Shown here: positions 34,236 to 40,104 of the stretch, in pieces | Layout: the number at the start of each line of letters is the position of its first letter | Position numbering within the stretch: the first letter of the stretch is position 1 | Assembly: GCA_902521645.1 (NCBI GenBank) | Contig: CABYSN010000007.1 | Coordinates: 1-40,104, forward strand | Length of the DNA stretch: 40,104 nt | DNA from: Planctomycetota bacterium | Lineage (GTDB): Bacteria > Planctomycetota > Phycisphaerae > Phycisphaerales > SM1A02 | Reading direction: 5' to 3' | Program-made: the position numbers and the translations under genes | Notes under the pieces: generated by a model | Seen by the model: only the letters and a program-made list of their open reading frames with translations | What the model was told of the DNA's origin: nothing | The model's database searches: none

Positions 34236-34244
34236 TGCTATCCT
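34236..34244 (+). promoter_or_regulatory. Candidate extended -10 element upstream of folE2
   Basis: TGCTATCCT matches the extended -10 form TGnTATnnT, 39 bases before the proposed TTG start of folE2. No clear -35 lies 17 bases upstream. I saw no THF or other riboswitch motif between 34112 and 34282. Confidence 0.3.
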
Positions 34245-34282
34245 AAGGGGTCACAGGACCACACCACTTGGGAGGCCTTTTT

Positions 34283-35086
34283 TTGAGTATCGCAAGCACC
34301 CAGAATAATGAACTGCCCGATGTCCAGAGCGCCGCGGATGGTCGTTCGGTCGCGATCGATCGAGTCGGTGTCAGCTCGGTACGGCATCCGGCCCGGATCG
34401 TCGATGCGGATGGCACCGCCCAGACGGTGGCGGCGACCTTCACGATGACCGTCTCCCTGCCTCCCGAGGTCAAGGGAACCCACATGAGTCGCTTTCTTCA
34501 GGTGCTCGACGAGTACCAGAATGATCTGGGACCGCAGGGACTCCGACGCTTCGCAGTCGAGCTCACCAAGCGCCTGAACTCGGAATCGGCCCAGGTCGTC
34601 ATGAGCTTCCCATGGTTCGTCGACAAGCCCGCTCCCGTGACCGGTGAGATCGGCATGCTGGAATACTCGGTCACCATGAAAATCGACATGTCGACCGACG
34701 GAACCGCGACCCAGTCACTCAAGGTCGCCGTTCCGGCCACGAGCCTCTGCCCGTGTTCGAAGGAGATCTCGGAGTACGGCGCGCACAACCAACGCTGCGA
34801 ACTGACCGCCGAGGTCGAGACCAGGGAACCGATGGGCATCGGCGCGCTCGGCAATCGCCTTGAAGCGTCCGCGTCCTGCGAAGTCTATCCCGTGCTGAAA
34901 CGACCGGACGAAAAGCATGTGACGGAAGTCGCGTTCGAGAACCCGAAGTTCGTGGAAGACATCATCCGGGACATCGCGCTCGAAATGGACGGCGACCGGA
35001 ACATCACGAAGTACAGGGTCACCAGTGAAAACTTCGAATCGATCCACAGCCACAATGCGTGGGCGGAGATCAGTCGAAGCAAGTAA
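34283..35086 (+). CDS. folE2: GTP cyclohydrolase I type B (FolE2)
   Basis: FolE2 is the zinc-independent alternative to FolE. It makes 7,8-dihydroneopterin triphosphate from GTP for folate or queuosine synthesis. The protein of 267 residues starts MSIASTQNNELPDVQS at a TTG (34283), with GGGAGG seven bases upstream; a TTG at 34268 overlaps that site and is unlikely. RVGVSSVRHPARI and MSRFLQVLDE are FolE2 core motifs. ATSLCPCSKEISEYGAHNQR is the metal-binding signature, with C156 and C158, followed by the ENPKFVEDI and SHNAWAE blocks. FolE2 often belongs to the Zur regulon, but I see no clear Zur operator. Confidence 0.95.
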   Translation: MSIASTQNNELPDVQSAADGRSVAIDRVGVSSVRHPARIVDADGTAQTVAATFTMTVSLPPEVKGTHMSRFLQVLDEYQNDLGPQGLRRFAVELTKRLNSESAQVVMSFPWFVDKPAPVTGEIGMLEYSVTMKIDMSTDGTATQSLKVAVPATSLCPCSKEISEYGAHNQRCELTAEVETREPMGIGALGNRLEASASCEVYPVLKRPDEKHVTEVAFENPKFVEDIIRDIALEMDGDRNITKYRVTSENFESIHSHNAWAEISRSK

Positions 35087-35171
35087 CGACCCCGCCGGGA
35101 AGAGTCGGCGGCCCCATCCCGGGAATCCCGCCATCAGGCTCGACACCTTTTCCGGAATCAGGAGTCTCTAC

Positions 35172-36299
35172 ATGCGCCACAGGAAGACACGATCAATGAT
35201 CACACAGTTCTGCACCGCCCTGGCAGGTTCGGTCCTCGCCGCCGGCTGTTTCGCGCAGGATGCACCGACAAGGAACGTTCAGATGGAAGACGCGAAGCCC
35301 GGCATCTCGGACAGTGGATACGACCTCACCCCTCCGACCGAGGAGGAGAAGAAGGAACTCCTCGCCAAACTGACTCCGGAACAGATTCGCATCACTCAGA
35401 AAGCCGGCACCGAAGCGGCATTCTGCGGGACGCTTCTCGACAACAAGAAGGAAGGCATCTACGTCTGCGTGGTCTGCGGCCTTCCCCTCTTCGACAGTGA
35501 CGACAAGTTCACCTCGGGGACCGGATGGCCCAGCTTCACCAAGACCTTCGACCCGTCCCACGTGGTCGGAAAGGTCGACACGTCCTACGGCATGGTACGG
35601 ACAGAGATCGTCTGCGGTCGTTGCGGCTCACACCTCGGACACGTCTTCGAGGACGGCCCTCCCCCCACCGGCATGCGCTTCTGCCTCAACTCGGAATCAC
35701 TGACCTTCATCGAAAAGGGAGAGGAACTCCCCGAGAACTCGAAGCCGATGAAAGCGGAGGAGGCGTTCTTCGCCGGTGGATGTTTCTGGGGCGTCGAATA
35801 CGGTTTCGCGCAGCTGCCGGGCGTGCTCAGCGCGACGAGCGGGTACCAGAACGGTGAGACCGAGGATCCCGACTACAGAGCGGTCTGCAGCGGCGAGACC
35901 GGACATGCCGAATCCGTGCGAGTCCGCTTCGATCCGGACAGGATCGACTACGAGACCCTGGTCAGATTCTTCTTCGAGATCCATGATCCGACCACGCTCA
36001 ACCGCCAGGGCCCCGATGTCGGGACCCAGTATCGTTCCGGCATCTACACGGCATCGCCCGAACAGGCGCGGATCGCCGTCAAGGTCGTCAAGGACGTGGC
36101 CCGCAGCGACGAGTTCAAGGATCGGACGATCGTGACCGAGATCGAACCCACCGGCAAGTTCACTCAAGCCGAGGACTATCATCAGGACTACGTCGTCCGC
36201 ACCGGAAGGACCTGTCATCCGGGGATCGGAACGGCGGTCGCGAAGTATCAGAGAATGCTTGATCGTCAGCCGGAACGCGTGGTCTCACCCTCCGAATGA
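35172..36299 (+). CDS. msrB-msrA: MsrB-MsrA methionine sulfoxide reductase fusion, exported lipoprotein
   Basis: The 375-residue protein repairs oxidised methionine. It begins at 35172, with AGGAG eight bases before. MRHRKTRSMITQFC...VLAAGC is a lipoprotein signal with lipobox LAAGC (C26). The MsrB domain comes first (about 55-185): the zinc pairs CVVC and CGRC, GTGWPSF, and the catalytic RFCLNS (C171). A short linker leads to the MsrA domain, which opens with AFFAGGCFWG (C204) and contains SGYQNGETEDPDY and later GTQYRSGIY. The MsrB-MsrA order is the reverse of the better known MsrA-MsrB fusions. Export suggests repair of envelope proteins under oxidative stress. The gene follows folE2 by 85 bases on the same strand. 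Confidence 0.95.
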   Translation: MRHRKTRSMITQFCTALAGSVLAAGCFAQDAPTRNVQMEDAKPGISDSGYDLTPPTEEEKKELLAKLTPEQIRITQKAGTEAAFCGTLLDNKKEGIYVCVVCGLPLFDSDDKFTSGTGWPSFTKTFDPSHVVGKVDTSYGMVRTEIVCGRCGSHLGHVFEDGPPPTGMRFCLNSESLTFIEKGEELPENSKPMKAEEAFFAGGCFWGVEYGFAQLPGVLSATSGYQNGETEDPDYRAVCSGETGHAESVRVRFDPDRIDYETLVRFFFEIHDPTTLNRQGPDVGTQYRSGIYTASPEQARIAVKVVKDVARSDEFKDRTIVTEIEPTGKFTQAEDYHQDYVVRTGRTCHPGIGTAVAKYQRMLDRQPERVVSPSE

Positions 36300-36318
36300 A
36301 CGCAGCCCCAGAGGCCGC

Positions 36319-37368
36319 TCAGGAATCAAGCAGCTTCCGCAGCTTGTGCTCGCACAGCCTGGTGCAGAGCACGGTGAAGGCGATTGCCACGATGATCGCA
36401 TAGATGCCGGGCTTGATATCGGTCTTGACCATCTGCTCGCCTTCGGTGACCACGATGGAAAGCGCCATCAGAAAGACGCTCAACATGGACCACTCGCCGA
36501 CGATGCGGATGAGGACGAGCCGTTTCGAGATCCGGTAGCGGGTCTTGTGGAACAGCCAGCACTGTCCGATGAGAACCAGCGTCAGCAACGGTGCCACACA
36601 CAGGAACAGCACCATGAATACCGTGAGCAGGAATCGGCCGTCTTCATACAGAGCCACGATCGCACCGTGAATGCTGTAGCTCTTCGAGAAGAGCGGGATG
36701 TTGTTGATCTTGAAGAATGGCAGTTCGATCGCGTAGACCATCGAGACGATGCCGCCAAGCAGGAGGAAAGGCATGGCCCAGCCGAGCCGCCCCGTCGTGC
36801 TCAGAGGTTCGTAGACCTTCTCCTCCTCACCGAAGAGCACTTCGGGATCGAGGTTGTAGCGCTGATCCAGGGACGACACCAGACGACTCATCAACATGTT
36901 GCCGATGATCGCGATGATGAACAGAAGAAGTCCGATCTGCGGTTCGGTGTTGATGAAGGTCTGATTGGTGGAGATCACCATCAGGAGGATCACCACGAAG
37001 ATGTCGAACATCGACCACTTGCCGGCGGATTCGAGAAGGTGGATGAATCGCTTTCTGGCGATCGGCCTGATCCTGATGAACCAGATCAGGATCAGCGAGA
37101 CGGTCTTCACCAGGGGGAAGGTTATGGAGAACACGACGATCAGGATCGCGATCAGATAGAGCTTGGTCTCCCACATCAACTGGACCGAATGCAGAAGACT
37201 GTAGATCTCCTTGTTCATGAAGTCGATGGCGAGAAAAGGCACGAACAAGGCGGCGATGTTCGACAGGAGAACCAGGAGCAATCCTGCGGGAACCAACCAT
37301 CCACGACGCCCCGCACAGGTGACGAGACGATTGGGAGGAGCCTGTTTGAATTCTTCGCTGATTGTCAT
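36319..37368 (-). CDS. Paraquat-inducible protein A (PqiA)-like tandem-domain membrane protein
   Basis: This 349-residue polytopic membrane protein starts at 37368; the longer open frame from 37512 overlaps the divergent ATPase gene. Two PqiA repeats are visible. Each ends in the family motif W.M.D.F: GKWSMFDIFVVILLM (about 120-135) and GEWSMLSVFLMALSIVV (about 290-306), each flanked by four hydrophobic helices. The cysteine zinc-ribbon pairs that precede each repeat in Escherichia coli PqiA are absent, apart from one Cys in VTCAGRRGW. PqiA/LetA proteins work with MCE proteins (PqiB/LetB) in lipid traffic, but no MCE gene lies in the window. It is convergent with the Msr gene (19 bases between stops) and divergent from the metal ATPase. 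Confidence 0.75.
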   Translation of the reverse strand: MTISEEFKQAPPNRLVTCAGRRGWLVPAGLLLVLLSNIAALFVPFLAIDFMNKEIYSLLHSVQLMWETKLYLIAILIVVFSITFPLVKTVSLILIWFIRIRPIARKRFIHLLESAGKWSMFDIFVVILLMVISTNQTFINTEPQIGLLLFIIAIIGNMLMSRLVSSLDQRYNLDPEVLFGEEEKVYEPLSTTGRLGWAMPFLLLGGIVSMVYAIELPFFKINNIPLFSKSYSIHGAIVALYEDGRFLLTVFMVLFLCVAPLLTLVLIGQCWLFHKTRYRISKRLVLIRIVGEWSMLSVFLMALSIVVTEGEQMVKTDIKPGIYAIIVAIAFTVLCTRLCEHKLRKLLDS

Positions 37369-37422
37369 TGACGTCCAGATCTCTGCGTGATGATTGTGGT
37401 GCCACGTCAAACCGCGCCGACG

Positions 37423-37443
37423 GTACGAACGGTACAAGAGTAC
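37423..37443 (+). promoter_or_regulatory. Three phased GTAC repeats in the pqiA/ATPase divergent region
   Basis: GTAC occurs at 37423-37426, 37432-37435 and 37440-37443, with ACGGTAC repeated directly in the first two. The spacing (9 and 8 bases) is just under one helical turn, so the sites would lie on nearly one DNA face. They fall between the two divergent starts (37368 and 37472), suiting a shared operator. No clear -35/-10 pair is seen. Confidence 0.25.
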
Positions 37444-37471
37444 ACTGCGACAGGCCTTTTGTGAGACTTCA

Positions 37472-39418
37472 ATGCACCAACACGCGGATGCGTCAGACAA
37501 CTCATGCTCCATCCATGGCCGGCACCATGGCGTGCTTGGTGCCTATCACGACCTTTTCCTGCCGACGCTGGCCGGAATCACCCTGCTGGCGGCATGGCTG
37601 GTCGAAACCCTGACATCAGCCCCCGGTTCGGTCCATCTCACCTTGTACGGGCTCAGTTACGCGCTGGGTGGCGGGGTGCTCTTCATAGACACCATGAAGA
37701 GACTGGGCCGAGGTCGTTTCGACATTCACTTCCTGATGCTGGTGGCGGGAATCGGTGCGGCACTCCTTGGTCGCTACGCGGAAGGCGGACTGCTCTTCTT
37801 CCTATTCTCCCTGGGCCACGCGCTGGAACATTACGCGATGGGAAGAGCTCGCAAGGCGATCAGAGCGCTCGGTTCACTGACGCCCAGGAATGCCTTGCGA
37901 ATCGACGAGCATGCCGAACATCTGGTTCCAGTCGAGAGTCTCGAAGTCGGAGATCGGATTCGGATCAGATCCAATGCGAGGATCTCGGCCGACGGCACGA
38001 TTCTCGAGGGAAACTCGGCGATCGATGAATCCTCGATGACCGGGGAGAGCATTCCCGTGGAGAAAGGCGTGGGTGATCGAATCTTCGCGGGAAGTCTCAA
38101 CGGCGATCAGTCACTCATACTGCGCGTCGACAAGCTCTCGAAGGACACCACGATGGCCAGGATGATCACCCTGGTCGAGGAGGCGAGGGCCAACAAGGGA
38201 ACGAGCCAGCGGTTCACCGAGAAGTTCACCAGGATCTACGTTCCGTTCGTTCTCCTCGGTACGATCCTGCTGATCACCTTCCCCCCGCTTCTGGGCATGT
38301 TGTCCTGGTCGGAAGCGTTCATTCGAGGGATGACGGTGCTGGTCGGGGCATCACCCTGCGCACTCGCGATCTCCACGCCCTCCGCGGTCCTTTCGGGCAT
38401 CGCGCAGGCCGCCCGCAACGGAATCCTGATCAAGGGAGGCAGACAGCTCGAGGCGCTCGGACGCATACGCGCCATAGGCATGGACAAGACGGGCACGCTC
38501 ACCCTTGGGCGTCCCGAGTTGGAGCGGCTGGAATTGACCTCCTCCACCAGCGAGCAGGAGGTCCTCGAACTCGCCGGCGCATTGGAATTCCAGTCGACCC
38601 ATCCGTTGGCGAAGGCCGTCACTCGAACACTGCAGGCCAGAAACATCAAGGCCCGTGTCGCCGAGGAGGTGACCACCGAGTCCGGCATCGGCGTGGTCGG
38701 AATGATCGATGGAGCCCGCTACCGCATCGGTTCGGATCGATTGCTCGCACGGATGGATCTACCCGAGAGAGATGCCGCGCGAGAGATCGTCGATCGTTTT
38801 CAGAGTGAAGGACGAACCACGATGATCCTGGCCTCCGAGGATTCGATCCTCGCGGTGTTCGCTCTCGCGGACCAGCCACGATCGAATGCGGCGCAGACCA
38901 TTCAAAGGCTCAAGCAGATCGGCCTGAAGAAGATCGTGATGATCACCGGAGACAACCGCCGGGTCGGAGACATCGTGGGCGAGACGCTCGGCGTCGATGC
39001 CGTGCACGCGGAACTGATGCCGGAAGAGAAGATCGAAGTGATCAGAAGGATGACTCGAGAAAACAGATCAGTGGCCATGGTCGGCGACGGTGTGAACGAC
39101 GCACCAGCTCTTGCCGCCGCCACGGTGGGCATCGCGATGGGCGCGAGCGGCACCGATGTGGCACTTGAAACCGCGGACATCGCGTTGATGGGGGACGATC
39201 TGGGCAAACTTCCGTTCACCATCGGCCTGAGCCGCCGGACCAAGTCGATCATCGAACAGAACTTCCTGATCTCGATGGGCGTGATCGCGGCTCTGGTGCC
39301 GGTCGCCGCCCTGGGACTGACGCCGATGTGGATCGCGGTGATCTTCCACGAGGGCTCCACTCTGGTGGTCGTCGCCAATGCGCTGCGACTCCTCGGATAC
39401 AGGGAGCACCTGAGATGA
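37472..39418 (+). CDS. P1B-type heavy-metal transporting ATPase (P1B-4-like)
   Basis: The 648-residue metal-export pump starts MHQHADASDNSCSIHGRHH, a His/Cys-rich tail without a heavy-metal-associated domain. Key motifs are TGES (190-193), the SPC membrane motif ASPCALAIS (S294-C296), the phosphorylation site DKTGT (from D338), the HP dipeptide in STHPLAK, GDGVNDAPA, and HEGST in the last helices (H626). SPC with HEG(S/G)T is characteristic of the P1B-4 group (Co, Fe or Zn export, as in CoaT, CtpD and PfeT), not the CPC copper/zinc types. No strong Shine-Dalgarno is seen. It overlaps the ApbE-like gene (ATGA, 39415-39418), which suggests co-translation. Substrate metal is not certain; iron, cobalt and zinc are the candidates. 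Confidence 0.9.
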   Translation: MHQHADASDNSCSIHGRHHGVLGAYHDLFLPTLAGITLLAAWLVETLTSAPGSVHLTLYGLSYALGGGVLFIDTMKRLGRGRFDIHFLMLVAGIGAALLGRYAEGGLLFFLFSLGHALEHYAMGRARKAIRALGSLTPRNALRIDEHAEHLVPVESLEVGDRIRIRSNARISADGTILEGNSAIDESSMTGESIPVEKGVGDRIFAGSLNGDQSLILRVDKLSKDTTMARMITLVEEARANKGTSQRFTEKFTRIYVPFVLLGTILLITFPPLLGMLSWSEAFIRGMTVLVGASPCALAISTPSAVLSGIAQAARNGILIKGGRQLEALGRIRAIGMDKTGTLTLGRPELERLELTSSTSEQEVLELAGALEFQSTHPLAKAVTRTLQARNIKARVAEEVTTESGIGVVGMIDGARYRIGSDRLLARMDLPERDAAREIVDRFQSEGRTTMILASEDSILAVFALADQPRSNAAQTIQRLKQIGLKKIVMITGDNRRVGDIVGETLGVDAVHAELMPEEKIEVIRRMTRENRSVAMVGDGVNDAPALAAATVGIAMGASGTDVALETADIALMGDDLGKLPFTIGLSRRTKSIIEQNFLISMGVIAALVPVAALGLTPMWIAVIFHEGSTLVVVANALRLLGYREHLR

Positions 39419-40104
39419 GTCGTCTCTTTCTGACGTGCTTGATCCTGACGATGCTGCCGGCCTGCATTTCCGGTGGCACGGAAAGAACACCTCAGGACGA
39501 AGGCCCGTTCGAACCCCACGAGTATGTCGAGATGGTGATGGCTTCGCCGGTGATCATCAGGGTCTACGCTCGATCGGAAACCACCGCCCGAAAGGCGGTG
39601 CGAGCCGCCTTCGACCGGATGCATGCGCTTGAAACGACCTTGAGCGACTGGATCCCGGAATCGGAGTCGAATCGACTGGAACGTGCGGCACCCGAAGCGA
39701 TCGAGATCTCGGATGATCTGAGAGATGCCCTCACCCTGAGCCGGGCGCTCTGGCAGAAGACGGATCGTGCGTTCGACCCCACCATCGGCCCGCTGGTCGA
39801 ACTCTGGAGGACATCACGCAAGACCGGGCGTCTGCCGGAGGACGATGAGATCAGTGCGGCTCGAAGGAGAATCGATTTCAATTCGATCGAAGTTCTCGGC
39901 AAGGCGGCACGAATCACCAGAACCGAGGTCGAGCTCGATTTCGGAGCGATCGGAAAAGGCATCGCACTCGATGCCGCCGGAAGCATCCTGGATGCTCATG
40001 GACTGAATCGGCATCTGATCAATTTCGATGGCGAGATCCTCGTCGGTGACAGACCTCCGGAAAGAGCGTCATGGCAGATCAAGCTCATCCCGGATGACAC
40101 CAGC
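39415..40104 (+). CDS. apbE: ApbE-like FAD:protein FMN transferase lipoprotein, C-terminus cut by window edge
   Basis: 230 codons remain open to the window end. MSRLFLTCLILTMLPAC is a lipoprotein signal with lipobox LPAC (C17). The mature part matches ApbE: MHALETTLSDWIPESESNRL near the start of the domain, TDRAFDPTIGPLVELW, then VELDFGAIGKGIALDAAG, equivalent to the LDLGGIAKGYAVD block, and RHLINFDGEILVGD near the active site. ApbE transfers FMN from FAD to Thr or Ser in exported flavoproteins such as NqrB/C and RnfG, and can bind metal. The start codon overlaps the ATPase stop. The metal-binding and catalytic C-terminus is outside the window. It may flavinylate an envelope redox protein; a link to the metal pump is inference. 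Confidence 0.85.
   Translation, partial: MSRLFLTCLILTMLPACISGGTERTPQDEGPFEPHEYVEMVMASPVIIRVYARSETTARKAVRAAFDRMHALETTLSDWIPESESNRLERAAPEAIEISDDLRDALTLSRALWQKTDRAFDPTIGPLVELWRTSRKTGRLPEDDEISAARRRIDFNSIEVLGKAARITRTEVELDFGAIGKGIALDAAGSILDAHGLNRHLINFDGEILVGDRPPERASWQIKLIPDDTS

Noticed and set aside
34112-34282. Possible THF riboswitch or Zur operator before folE2
   Set aside because: I could not find the conserved riboswitch core or a convincing AT-rich Zur palindrome; only an extended -10 candidate remains.

Overview
The window looks like chromosomal DNA of a planctomycete, most likely class Phycisphaerae. Base composition is GC-rich (roughly 60% by eye). A large secreted metalloprotease carries the C-terminal dockerin-like tail (DLNFDG.VDG.DL...NNWG) that is common in Phycisphaerae. 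Several pseudopilin-like proteins are much larger than their proteobacterial counterparts. The taxonomic call is an inference; the window has no rRNA.

Layout. 1-903 (-) is the N-terminal part of a secreted subtilase-like protein cut by the window edge. 1079-3196 (-) holds motB, motA and an HU/IHF-type DNA-binding protein. 3265-9286 (+) holds a hydroxyacid dehydrogenase, enolase and two overlapping ABC-exporter half-transporters whose motifs fit a heterodimer with one degenerate ATP site. 9301-31558 (-) is the centre of interest: a secretion/pilus supercluster. In transcription order it contains a GspE/PilB ATPase and PilT (31558-28540), a terminator, and a structured AT-rich leader with a duplicated 18-bp motif. 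Then comes an unbroken gspE-gspF-G-G'-H-I-J-K series (28103-12611). It ends in a terminator and is followed by a large secreted metalloprotease (12264-9301). 31638-33469 (+) has coaB and a 6-phosphogluconate dehydrogenase, followed by tRNA-Leu(UAA). A divergent pair, a YbaK-like deacylase (-) and folE2 (+), both seem to use TTG starts. An MsrB-MsrA fusion lipoprotein follows. A tandem PqiA-domain membrane protein (-) diverges from a P1B-type metal ATPase (+), which overlaps an ApbE-like lipoprotein that runs off the right end.

How it fits together. The minus-strand block keeps the textbook type II secretion order E-F-G-H-I-J-K, with short ATGA/TGATG overlaps between the pseudopilin genes. No secretin (GspD), GspC, inner-membrane platform genes (GspL/M or PilM/N/O) or prepilin peptidase is in the window. 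Every minor pseudopilin is two to six times the usual size, and the GspK-like protein reaches 2049 residues. A retraction ATPase (PilT) and a second extension ATPase lie just upstream. This suggests an unusual T2SS/T4P-like envelope machine. The adjoining metalloprotease is a possible but unproven substrate.
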